A DNA stretch of 64,000 nucleotides from Solobacterium sp. (lineage in GTDB: Bacteria > Bacillota_I > Bacilli_A > Erysipelotrichales > Erysipelotrichaceae), in NCBI GenBank assembly GCA_017404505.1, contig JAFRCE010000002.1, positions 1 to 64,000 of the forward strand, given 5' to 3'. How positions within the stretch are numbered: the first letter of the stretch is position 1; each line of letters starts with the position of its first letter. The notes under the pieces are model-generated. The model ran no database searches. It saw nothing but the letters and a program-made list of their open reading frames with translations, and was not told where the DNA came from. Shown here piece after piece: positions 56,028 through 63,749 of this stretch. A program made the position numbers and the translations under genes.

Positions 56028-57146
56028 ATGGACAAACCGAATTATGCGGTAATCGGCAGCTGGGACTGGGACGGCAGTGATACCCGGAAAGGTATAACGG
56101 TCTGTAAAGTCAATGAAAAAACAGGCAACCTCAGCGGTTTTAGCAATTATCTGCCGGATGTGAAGTGCGGTAGCACCGTGGCATGCGGCAAAGACGGAAT
56201 CATCTATTTTGTGGATGAACGCAAAGAACTCAAAGGACGCAAGACCGGCGGCGGAGGCTACGTACTGGCGGCAAAGATCGACGAAAAGGGCAGACTGGAA
56301 GTTGTATCTGAAGAGCAGTCAATGGCTGTCACACCGTCGTACTGCTGCCTGGATGAAAGCGGCAGATATCTGATCGCCGTACATCACACCTCGACAAGAG
56401 ACAGTGCCACAAAACTGAAGAAAAACAGCAAAGGTGAGGTCGTTCAGGAAATCATCTATGACGATGCGGCTGTCGTCCTTTTTACAATCAACTCGGACGG
56501 AACGATCGGCAAAGCTGTGGATTTTCACTGCCACGCACCCAAAGACGGGAAAGCATCGCTTCTGCATTCCGTATACAGACTGCCGGGCAGCGATCTTTTG
56601 ATCGTCTGTGACAAGGGCCTGGATCAGGTTTACTGTTATGCCGTGCGGCGTGGCAAACTGGTTCTGAAGGACATTTTGGAAGTGCCGGACGGAAGTGATC
56701 CGCGATATGCGGCATTCCATCCGGAAAAACCGTTGTTCTATGTCAACAATGAACAGACCAGCAAGCTGTATACCGTGACCATTCAGAAAAAAACCGGCGG
56801 GATGAAACTGCTGGCCGAAACGGAACTGATGGATCAGCCGCTGATCGGCATGGCTTCCGATGTCGTTATTTCACCGGACGGAAAGTATGTCTATACCGTG
56901 CTGCGTTTTGCCGATTTGATATCTGTCTGCTCACTGGACGAAAAAGGAATTCCGTCACTGGTGCAGACGGTTCCGTGCGGCGGCAGCAATGCCCGCGGCA
57001 TGGCTTTCAGCAAAGACGGCCGCTTTCTGTATGTATGCAATACGGAAAGTGATGTCATCACCGTATTCAAGGTACAGGCGGACGGAAAACTGAAAAAGGG
57101 CAGAGAGATCCACGTCAGCCGGCCGGCCAATCTCTGCTTCCTGTAA
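56028..57146 (+). CDS. Lactonase-family beta-propeller protein
   Basis: 372 residues from ATG 56028 (GGAGG 6 bases upstream). Repeated blade motifs: SCLDESGRYLIAVHH-type (CCLDESGRYLIAVHH), DPRYAAFHPEKPLFYVNNE, SDVVISPDGKYVYTVLR, ARGMAFSKDGRFLYVCN. Family includes 6-phosphogluconolactonase (Pgl) and other lactonases. A role with the neighbouring phospho-glucosidase in sugar-phosphate metabolism is plausible but not proved. Confidence 0.85.
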   Translation: MDKPNYAVIGSWDWDGSDTRKGITVCKVNEKTGNLSGFSNYLPDVKCGSTVACGKDGIIYFVDERKELKGRKTGGGGYVLAAKIDEKGRLEVVSEEQSMAVTPSYCCLDESGRYLIAVHHTSTRDSATKLKKNSKGEVVQEIIYDDAAVVLFTINSDGTIGKAVDFHCHAPKDGKASLLHSVYRLPGSDLLIVCDKGLDQVYCYAVRRGKLVLKDILEVPDGSDPRYAAFHPEKPLFYVNNEQTSKLYTVTIQKKTGGMKLLAETELMDQPLIGMASDVVISPDGKYVYTVLRFADLISVCSLDEKGIPSLVQTVPCGGSNARGMAFSKDGRFLYVCNTESDVITVFKVQADGKLKKGREIHVSRPANLCFL

Positions 57147-57158
57147 AGACAAAACAAA

Positions 57159-57186
57159 GAATGCCTACATACGGGCATTCTTTTTC
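57159..57186. terminator. Bidirectional terminator
   Basis: AGAATGCC-TACATAC-GGGCATTCT (8-bp core) then TTTTT, between convergent genes; it overlaps the 3' end of the minus-strand gene. Confidence 0.75.
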
Positions 57187-57581
57187 TGTTCACCGTAATC
57201 GTTCTGCAGCAGTTCCTGCAGTTCTTCCGGGGTGATCTCCTCTTCCTCTCTGACTGTCCGGCTTGTTTTCTTCCGGGTGTCTGTTTTTCTCTCCTGGTAC
57301 AGCGCTCTCAGATGCGCCTGTTCTTCTTCATATTGCATTTCCTTTTCATTGCGGATCTGCTTGCCGGCATCCACGATGATGCTGAACATGAATGCCACGA
57401 TGAGAATGCCGGTGAAGAGCAGGAACAGATCGGTGAAGAAATAATCGTATCCCCAGCTGCCGAGATTCTCCAGTTCAAATATCAGGTCGTCGATGACGTT
57501 GTAAAGCACCAGGCCTTCGCCCAGGATACAAAGACCGGCCAGAATACGTTTGCACTGAAGAAGAAACGGATTGTTTTTCAT
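57165..57581 (-). CDS. Two-helix membrane protein with charged tail (similar to 59284-59694)
   Basis: 138 residues from ATG 57579-57581. Two membrane helices (ILAGLCILGEGLVLYNVI and FFTDLFLLFTGILIVAFMFSIIV) are followed by a long charged, probably coiled-coil tail ending EEEEITPEELQELLQNDYG. The start has no Shine-Dalgarno, but TATAAT lies exactly 6 bases upstream, suggesting a leaderless mRNA. Unknown function. Its layout and tail motif match the protein at 59284-59694. Confidence 0.65.
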   Translation of the reverse strand: MKNNPFLLQCKRILAGLCILGEGLVLYNVIDDLIFELENLGSWGYDYFFTDLFLLFTGILIVAFMFSIIVDAGKQIRNEKEMQYEEEQAHLRALYQERKTDTRKKTSRTVREEEEITPEELQELLQNDYGEQKKNARM

Positions 57582-57587
57582 AGAACT

Positions 57588-57593
57588 ATTATA
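57588..57593 (-). promoter_or_regulatory. -10 box of a likely leaderless promoter
   Basis: TATAAT on the minus strand with AGTTCT between it and the ATG of the membrane protein; no clear -35. Confidence 0.4.
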
Positions 57594-57662
57594 CATGGAC
57601 GAACGGTGATTCCGCATCGCTTTCCAAAACATGTTACTATTTAAAACAGAGGGAGCAGAAAC

Positions 57663-58871
57663 ATGAAATACAAAAATCTGAATCTGAAGTACGCTTTAGT
57701 AAACGCCGCATATCTGATGATGTTATGCGCGACAGCCGGGTATTCATACAATTTTCTTTCTCAGATCGGTTTCCAGGACGGAGCCATTGGAATTATCATC
57801 GCTCTGATCAGTGTCTGCGGTGTCATCGGCCAGACCATATCGGGTTCCATTATCGATAAATCGGAAAAACTGGATGAAAAGACATTTATCTCTCTGTCCA
57901 TGATCGTGACGATCGTCCTGTCTTTCCTGCTGATCCTGTATAAGGGCCAGTCGATTCTGACCATTCTTCTTGTCATTGTCTGCTTTACCAGTGCTGCCAT
58001 CGGTATGCCGTTCCTTAACAGTATGGCATTTATCTATGAACAGGAAGGCCAGACGATCAACTACGGCCTGGGCCGCGGTGTCGGTTCGGCTGCCTACGCG
58101 GTAGGCTCGGCGCTGCTTGGCCGCCTGTGGAGCTGGGGCGGCAAGGACATTCTGCCGATCTATGTTCTCGCTCTGGCGTGTCTTGTGCTGCTGAGCGTCA
58201 GGTTGATGCCGACCGCGAAAAAACAGGCGTCGGAAGGCGAAGCGGGCGAGAAGGTCTCGCAGATCTCCTACGGTGAATTCTTCCGGAAGTACAACAAGAT
58301 CGTTCTTGTCGTGGCATCCCTGATCCTGCTGTATTTCTGCCATATGCTGGTCAATACCTATTTTGCCAAGGTCATCACCAATATTATCGGTGAGGAAGTC
58401 GCTGCCGTCAGCGGCGCCGTCGAAGGCATTCAGGGCACGGCTCTGTTCATTCAGGCCATGGTGGAACTGCCGACCATGTTCACTTTCGCCCTGATCCTGA
58501 AAAAGGTCTCTGTCAACAAGCTCCTGATGATCGCCGCGGTCGTATACAGCCTGAAGCACATCATGATCCTGTTCTGCCCGAACGTACCGATGCTGTATGT
58601 GTCAATGGTCCTGCAGATGTTCAGCTACGCCATTATCGTTCCGGCCGCAGTCTATTTCTCCAATGAAAATGTCGCGGCGGAAGACAGAAACAAAGGCCAG
58701 GCTGTCATGGGCGTCACAGCCACGATCGGCGGCCTGCTTGCCAGTCTGATCGGCGGTCAGCTGTTCCAGTACATGAGTATCAGCGCCGTTCTGACAATCG
58801 GTGTCGTCGCTTCCTGTATCGGTACGGTGCTGATGATCATCGGCATCCGCAATTCGGAAAAACAGTCATAA
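57663..58871 (+). CDS. MFS transporter
   Basis: 402 residues with about 12 hydrophobic helices. N-terminal YALVNAAYLMMLCATAGYSYNFL, ISGSIIDKSEKL loop with the family-like charged pattern, and LGRGVGSAAYAVGSALLGRLW in helix 5. It resembles the MFS_1-like/LacY-type sugar or drug group. GAGGGAG precedes the ATG. Single gene between terminators; substrate unknown. Confidence 0.88.
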   Translation: MKYKNLNLKYALVNAAYLMMLCATAGYSYNFLSQIGFQDGAIGIIIALISVCGVIGQTISGSIIDKSEKLDEKTFISLSMIVTIVLSFLLILYKGQSILTILLVIVCFTSAAIGMPFLNSMAFIYEQEGQTINYGLGRGVGSAAYAVGSALLGRLWSWGGKDILPIYVLALACLVLLSVRLMPTAKKQASEGEAGEKVSQISYGEFFRKYNKIVLVVASLILLYFCHMLVNTYFAKVITNIIGEEVAAVSGAVEGIQGTALFIQAMVELPTMFTFALILKKVSVNKLLMIAAVVYSLKHIMILFCPNVPMLYVSMVLQMFSYAIIVPAAVYFSNENVAAEDRNKGQAVMGVTATIGGLLASLIGGQLFQYMSISAVLTIGVVASCIGTVLMIIGIRNSEKQS

Positions 58872-58873
58872 AG

Positions 58874-58899
58874 AAAAAAGCCGGCGAACCGGCTTTTTT
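58874..58899. terminator. Terminator after the MFS gene
   Basis: AAAAAAGCCGG-CGAA-CCGGCTTTTTT, a perfect stem with a T run on both strands. Confidence 0.88.
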
Positions 58900-58906
58900 G
58901 ATGCGC

Positions 58907-58912
58907 TACAAT
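58907..58912 (+). promoter_or_regulatory. -10 box of a likely leaderless promoter
   Basis: TACAAT, then ACATAT, then the ATG at 58919. The region 35 bases upstream lies in the terminator hairpin, so a -35 element is not evident. Confidence 0.4.
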
Positions 58913-58918
58913 ACATAT

Positions 58919-59281
58919 ATGCAAAGCCGTGAAGAAGCACTCGCAAAACTGGCCCGCTCCCGCTTCCGTTCTTCCTTTCATCTGAATGAAGAGGACCGTG
59001 CGTACATCAGGGAAAAAGGCCTGGATGTGATCCGCCGCCATGCGGAAGATTTCGTCCGGGAAAGACTGGCACCGGCCCGGATCGCCAATGACAGCCGTCA
59101 GACACCGATGAAGGGGCATCCGGTTTTCAAAGCCCAGCATGCGACAGCGTGCTGCTGCCGGGGCTGTCTTTACAAATGGTACAGAGTGAAAGAACATACT
59201 GCCCTGAGTGATTCACAGCAGGAAAAGATCGTCGCTCTGCTGATGGCCTGGATCGAAAAGGAAATGAAAGAAAGCACATGA
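58919..59281 (+). CDS. DUF4186 family protein
   Basis: 120 residues from ATG 58919. RSRFRSSFHLNEEDRAYI, then DVIRRHAEDFVRERLAPA and RQTPMKGHPVFKAQHATACCCRGCLYKW: this is the DUF4186 pattern, with conserved His and Cys residues that could bind metal. Function unknown. ATGs six and seven codons earlier exist but have no ribosome binding site. The chosen ATG also lacks one, but has the -10 spacing of a leaderless start. Confidence 0.8.
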   Translation: MQSREEALAKLARSRFRSSFHLNEEDRAYIREKGLDVIRRHAEDFVRERLAPARIANDSRQTPMKGHPVFKAQHATACCCRGCLYKWYRVKEHTALSDSQQEKIVALLMAWIEKEMKEST

Positions 59282-59283
59282 AT

Positions 59284-59694
59284 TCATTGTGAACTCATGT
59301 GCTTTTCTTCGTGTTCAAATGTTTCAACCGTCTGGCCGGAAAGCAGATCACGGAGTTCGTCGGGATCCATCTCTTCCACTTCCTTGGCTTCACGGATTGC
59401 AGCAGCCATCTGCTTGTCTTCCTCCTGCTGTTTCATATAGGAGTACTGCGCCCTGGCCAGATTGCGGGCATATTCACGGCTGTCATTCTGGGTCTGCTGC
59501 TGTTCCTCGTTGATCTTCTTGGTGAGTTCGTTGATATAATCGAACGTCAGATAGGTGTCGATCGCGAAGAACGCGGTCAGAAACCAGCTGATGGTGTCAC
59601 CTGTGGAAATGCCGTCAATCAGAAAGAACGGCAGAAGCATAAGATCGGCCGCGGCCATGAAGAAGGCGAAGAATTTTTTCATTTTTGGATCCAT
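59284..59694 (-). CDS. Two-helix membrane protein with charged tail
   Basis: 136 residues. Two helices (FFAFFMAAADLMLLPFFLI, TISWFLTAFFAIDTYLTF) then a coiled-coil rich in Gln/Glu and an acidic end EVEEMDPDELRDLLSG. AGGAG precedes the ATG by 9 bases. It lies 11 bases after the ThrR-like gene and may be transcribed with the thr operon. It resembles the 57165-57581 protein in layout and in the PE/PDELxxLL motif. Function unknown. Confidence 0.7.
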   Translation of the reverse strand: MDPKMKKFFAFFMAAADLMLLPFFLIDGISTGDTISWFLTAFFAIDTYLTFDYINELTKKINEEQQQTQNDSREYARNLARAQYSYMKQQEEDKQMAAAIREAKEVEEMDPDELRDLLSGQTVETFEHEEKHMSSQ

Positions 59695-59705
59695 GCGGTA
59701 GTCTC

Positions 59706-60143
59706 CTATTCAATTGCATCAAGATGGACACTGCGGCTGGCCGGCAGTTTTTTCAGGGCGGCCGTCAGTTCGTCGACAGTGCATGTCATGTTGGTAATGT
59801 CCAGGGAAATCAGAACGTTTGCCTTGCGGGCGATCGGAATTGCCTGGGAAATTGTAAGAATGCTGGTATGCAGGTCGGAAAGGGCGTTGATCACAGAGGA
59901 AAGAGAGCCGCTTTCGTCTTTCAGGATCATACTGATCACCGCGTGTCTTTTCGACATCGTCGCGTCACCTTCATAAACATAATCCTTGTATTTGTAGTAC
60001 GTATTGCGGGAAATGCCGGCCATCTGCACGGCTTCGGTAATGGTGGCCGCCTCATGGCTTTCCAGAAGATTCCGCGCGTAAATGACCTTGTCCAGATATT
60101 CGGGCAGTATTTTCCGGTGGACGATCAGATAATCAGACTTCAT
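59706..60143 (-). CDS. thrR: ACT-domain regulator, ThrR/PheB-like (UPF0735)
   Basis: 145 residues. The N-terminal helix-turn-helix-like part has ATITEAVQMAGISRNTYYKYKDYV, and the ACT domain covers about 70-145 (VISMILKDESGSLSSVINALSD, SLDITNMTCTVDELTAAL). Bacillus subtilis ThrR (YszB), of this family, represses threonine biosynthesis genes. Here the gene overlaps the thrB stop (ATGA), so it is probably the feedback regulator of the adjacent thrCB and hom. The 13-base palindrome at 62552-62564 is a candidate target. Confidence 0.82.
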   Translation of the reverse strand: MKSDYLIVHRKILPEYLDKVIYARNLLESHEAATITEAVQMAGISRNTYYKYKDYVYEGDATMSKRHAVISMILKDESGSLSSVINALSDLHTSILTISQAIPIARKANVLISLDITNMTCTVDELTAALKKLPASRSVHLDAIE

Positions 60144-61027
60144 GCATTCTCCTCCACGGTGACCACCGTGCCGTTCAGAGCGGGAGATACTTCCCTGATC
60201 TGCCAGTTACCCTGTGGCAGAAGAGAAACAGCCTTCGCGGCATCCGTAGAAAGGGAACGCCGGGAAATCAGCAGGCAGGTGGATCCCGAGCCGCTGATCA
60301 CCATGGCACCGCCGCTGTCCTTTTCGACAATTTCCTTCAGCTGGCTGTATCTGGGAATCAGTTTCCTGCGATATGGTTCATGGATGGCGTCGCGGGCGCA
60401 TGTCCGCAGCAGTTCATCGTCGCCGTTGCGCAGTGCTTCGACCGTCATGATCGCGTTGGCGGAATTGGTGCATACGGTCCGGCGGGTATAGGTATCCGGC
60501 AGAACAGCTCTTGCCTGAGCGGTGGATACTTCGAAGTCGGGGATCAGCAGGGTATATTTCCAGTCTTCGTCAAGATCGATGCGGCGGTTGATCACCGCTC
60601 CGCCGTGCATTTTCACGGCCGCGCACAGACCGCCGTAAAGGGCGGCTGCGGCATTGTCCGGATGGCCTTCCATTTCCGCTGCGAGGGAAAGGATGAAGTC
60701 CATGTCCAGCGTTTCCTTCTGCATCATGGAAGCGGCGCACAGACCGCCGATGATCAGGGCCGCGCTGGAGCCAAGACCGCGGGAAACCGGAATGTCACAT
60801 TGAAAGCCGACATGGATATGCGGCGAATTCCCGACGTATTCACAGCCCTTGCGATAAGCCTGCAGAAACAGATTGTTCTCATTGTTGAAGCGGTCTTCAA
60901 GGCCGTACAGAACGGTTTCAGAAGCCTTTTCGACGGTAAAGGTATTGAAGATATCGAAGGCGATACCCAGGCAGTCAAAGCCAGGTCCGATATTGGCACT
61001 GCTGGCAGGTGTTGTGATTTTAATCAT
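60140..61027 (-). CDS. thrB: Homoserine kinase
   Basis: 295 residues, GHMP kinase. TPASSANIGPGFDCLG at the N terminus, ATP loop PVSRGLGSSAALIIGG near 85, and the C-terminal GSGSTCLL near 245. Phosphorylates homoserine for threonine synthase. Overlaps the thrC stop by 8 bases. Confidence 0.96.
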   Translation of the reverse strand: MIKITTPASSANIGPGFDCLGIAFDIFNTFTVEKASETVLYGLEDRFNNENNLFLQAYRKGCEYVGNSPHIHVGFQCDIPVSRGLGSSAALIIGGLCAASMMQKETLDMDFILSLAAEMEGHPDNAAAALYGGLCAAVKMHGGAVINRRIDLDEDWKYTLLIPDFEVSTAQARAVLPDTYTRRTVCTNSANAIMTVEALRNGDDELLRTCARDAIHEPYRRKLIPRYSQLKEIVEKDSGGAMVISGSGSTCLLISRRSLSTDAAKAVSLLPQGNWQIREVSPALNGTVVTVEENA

Positions 61028-62507
61028 GGCTAAGTTCCTCCATTTTTGCGGCGATGGTTTTCATGCCGTCCTGAACTTCGATCGATCTTCGGAAGCGAAT
61101 CGGCAGTTCATGAAGACGGGCGAGGTTATCCGGTATTTTCACCTGGGTCAGCTGATGCAGTTTGTGCATGGCGGCGAGGTCATCATGTTCCGTTTCGCCG
61201 CTGAGACTGCGGTATACATCCCGGCTGAATTTGTAAGGTGAGGCGGTCGAGAGAACGACACACGGACTTTCATCACCGCTCTCATTCTGATATTCGCGCA
61301 TGGCATGCACGGCAACGGCGGTATGAGGATCGATCAGGATGCCGTTTTCTTCATACATCCTGCGGATTTCCGAGGCGCAGGCTTCTTCGTCGGTCCAGTA
61401 AGCTGCGAAGCGCTGCTGGATCTTCTGGCGCAGTTCATCGCTGATGGTATAGGAGCCCTCTTCCTGCAGTTGCTTCATCAGGGAAGCGGTATATGCGTCG
61501 TCACCTTCACTCAGAAGGAAGAGAAGGCGCTCCAGATTGCTGGAAATCAGGATGTCCATGGAAGGGGACATGGTAGTGTGAAACGGCCGGCGGGCATCGT
61601 AGGTGCCGGTCCGGATGAAATCCGTCAGAACGTTATTGCTGTTGGAAGCGGTGATCAGACGGCTGATTGGCAGACCGGCCGCATAAGCCAGATAACCGGC
61701 CAGGATATCTCCGAAATTGCCGGTCGGCACCGCGAAGCTGACCGTTTCACCGCATTGGATCACACCCTGTTTTACCAGTTCGGTGTAGGCATGAAAATAA
61801 TACACCGTCTGGGGGATGAGGCGGCCGATATTGATCGAATTGGCACTGGAAATCGTCACGTGGCGGCAGGCGGAAAGCACCAGGGGAGACGAGACGGCTT
61901 CCTTGACCATCCGCTGACAGTCATCAAAGTTGCCTCGGACCGCAATGACGTCCACATTTTTACCGGTGCTTGTCTGCATCTGCAGCTTCTGAATCTCGGA
62001 AACGCCGATTTCCGGATAGAACACGGTAATGGCCGTGTTCGGCACGTCCGCGAATCCGGAAAGGGCGGCTTTGCCGGTATCGCCGCTGGTCGCCGTCAGG
62101 ATGGCGATCGTGTCGTCACGGTTTTCCTTCTGATAGGCGGTGCTCAGCAGCCGCGGCAGGATGGTCAGGGCGATATCCTTGAAGGCGGAGGTCGGGCCGT
62201 GCCAGAGATCCATCAGCCAGCCGCCGTGGAATTTCCGCAGCGGAACGATTTCTTCTGTGTCGAACTTTTCGTCATAAGCACCTTTTGTGCACTGCTCGAT
62301 CTCAGCAGGTGTATAATCGTCAAAGAATGCGCCGATGATGCGGGAAGCCTGCTGCTGATATGTCAGATCCAGCAGTTCAGCCGGATCGATATGAATGTCC
62401 ATCGCAAGCGGCGTATACAGACCGCCGTCTTCGGAAAGACCGCGGATGATCGCCTCGTGGGCATACAGGGCTGATTTTTTATTTCTCGTACTGACATACT
62501 TCGTCAT
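61020..62507 (-). CDS. thrC: Threonine synthase
   Basis: 495 residues, the longer class. YVSTRNKK at the N terminus, PLP Lys in GPTSAFKDIAL near 110, ATSGDTGKAAL near 147, and VPTGNFGDILAGY near 255. Makes threonine from phosphohomoserine. AAGGAG lies 8 bases before the ATG. First gene of thrC-thrB-thrR on the minus strand. Confidence 0.96.
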   Translation of the reverse strand: MTKYVSTRNKKSALYAHEAIIRGLSEDGGLYTPLAMDIHIDPAELLDLTYQQQASRIIGAFFDDYTPAEIEQCTKGAYDEKFDTEEIVPLRKFHGGWLMDLWHGPTSAFKDIALTILPRLLSTAYQKENRDDTIAILTATSGDTGKAALSGFADVPNTAITVFYPEIGVSEIQKLQMQTSTGKNVDVIAVRGNFDDCQRMVKEAVSSPLVLSACRHVTISSANSINIGRLIPQTVYYFHAYTELVKQGVIQCGETVSFAVPTGNFGDILAGYLAYAAGLPISRLITASNSNNVLTDFIRTGTYDARRPFHTTMSPSMDILISSNLERLLFLLSEGDDAYTASLMKQLQEEGSYTISDELRQKIQQRFAAYWTDEEACASEIRRMYEENGILIDPHTAVAVHAMREYQNESGDESPCVVLSTASPYKFSRDVYRSLSGETEHDDLAAMHKLHQLTQVKIPDNLARLHELPIRFRRSIEVQDGMKTIAAKMEELSHD

Positions 62508-62518
62508 AAAACATCTCC

Positions 62519-62566
62519 TTGTAATGTGTTCCCAAAAATGATACTATGTTCGTGTTTTAAACACAA
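62519..62566. promoter_or_regulatory. Divergent thrC/hom promoters with a shared palindrome
   Basis: hom: TTGTAA (62519-62524), 17 bases, TACTAT (62542-62547). thrC, minus strand: TTGTGT (62561-62566), 17 bases, TATCAT (62538-62543). GTGTTT-T-AAACAC (62552-62564) is a perfect dyad lying at the hom start point and in the thrC promoter spacer, so one repressor could block both. Confidence 0.65.
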
Positions 62567-62600
62567 GTGTATTTGTATTGCGAACAAACGGAGGGGGATT

Positions 62601-63749
62601 ATGAAAGTTGGGCTTTTAGGACACGGAGTTGTCGGCAGCGGCGTCAGGAAGATCATTGACGACGGTCTGACATGGGAAGTACGGGAACTGGAAGTGACAA
62701 GGATCCTTGTCAAAGACGCATCGGAAATAACGGACCCGCGGATGACGCTGCATGCGGATGAAGTCCTGAATGATCCTGCCATCGATGTGATCGCCGAATG
62801 CATGGGCGGCCTGGAACCGGCTCATTCCTATGTGAAAAAAGCGTTGGAAAACGGTAAATACGTCGTGACTTCCAATAAGAAAATGCTGGCGAATTACTGC
62901 AATGAACTGTTTGACATCGCCCGGAAGAACAATGTGACCATCCATTATGAAGCGTCCTGCGGCGGCGGTATTCCCTGGATGGCATCGCTTGACCGGACCA
63001 GAAGGGTGGATGACATTATATCCTTCCGCGGTATCTTCAACGGCACGACGAATTACATTCTGGAAAGAATGAGCCGGGAAGGCTCCTCCTTCGCGGACAA
63101 GCTGAAAGAAGCGCAGGAACTTGGCTATGCCGAGCGTGATCCGTCGGACGACATCGACGGCCATGATGTCCGTTTTAAAGTGAACCTATCCTGTGTCAAA
63201 GCTTTTGACACACTGCAGAATATCGACGACATCATCACCTTCGGCATCCGTAATATCGATAAAAAAGACCTGCAGTGGTGTGCGGACAACGGCTATGCGT
63301 GCAAACTGCTCGGCAACGGTGAATTCCATGCCGACCGGATCTGCGCGTTCGTCATTCCGACCTTCCTGAAGAAGGAGGACGTCTTTGCCAACATACCCTT
63401 GAATTTCAATGCGATCGAAAGCAATTCCCTGACTCTGGGCAGAGCGATGTTCTTCGGCCAGGGAGCCGGCTCACTGCCGACGGCGCATGCCCTCGTGCAG
63501 AATATCGTGGATATCTACAAGAGCCAGGATCCGGAAATCAACGACAAGTTTCCGGTCGCCATTGACAACAGCCGGCATGAAGGCGTCTATTATATCCGCA
63601 CTCTCAGACCGGAAGTCTTCGCGGCCTGCACAGACCGGATGATCTCTGATGACACGCTGATTACCGGCCGAATCTCACTGCTGGAAATTGCCCGCCTGGC
63701 TGAAAAAGCGGCGGATGACAAACTGTTTATTGCCGAGGTGACAGAATGA
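62601..63749 (+). CDS. hom: Homoserine dehydrogenase
   Basis: 382 residues from ATG 62601 (GGAGGGGG 6 bases upstream). NAD(P)-binding GLLGHGVVGSGV near residue 4, TSNKKMLA near 95, and GGGIPWM with FNGTTNYIL near 145-155 that hold the catalytic Lys and substrate site. Many homologues are about 430 residues with a C-terminal ACT domain; this one is short and probably lacks it, so feedback may rest on transcription or the aspartokinase. Overlaps the next gene by ATGA. Confidence 0.93.
   Translation: MKVGLLGHGVVGSGVRKIIDDGLTWEVRELEVTRILVKDASEITDPRMTLHADEVLNDPAIDVIAECMGGLEPAHSYVKKALENGKYVVTSNKKMLANYCNELFDIARKNNVTIHYEASCGGGIPWMASLDRTRRVDDIISFRGIFNGTTNYILERMSREGSSFADKLKEAQELGYAERDPSDDIDGHDVRFKVNLSCVKAFDTLQNIDDIITFGIRNIDKKDLQWCADNGYACKLLGNGEFHADRICAFVIPTFLKKEDVFANIPLNFNAIESNSLTLGRAMFFGQGAGSLPTAHALVQNIVDIYKSQDPEINDKFPVAIDNSRHEGVYYIRTLRPEVFAACTDRMISDDTLITGRISLLEIARLAEKAADDKLFIAEVTE

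Noticed and set aside
62508..62600. A threonine T-box leader before thrC or hom
   Set aside because: The divergent gap is only 93 bases and lacks the T-box sequence and specifier-stem space.
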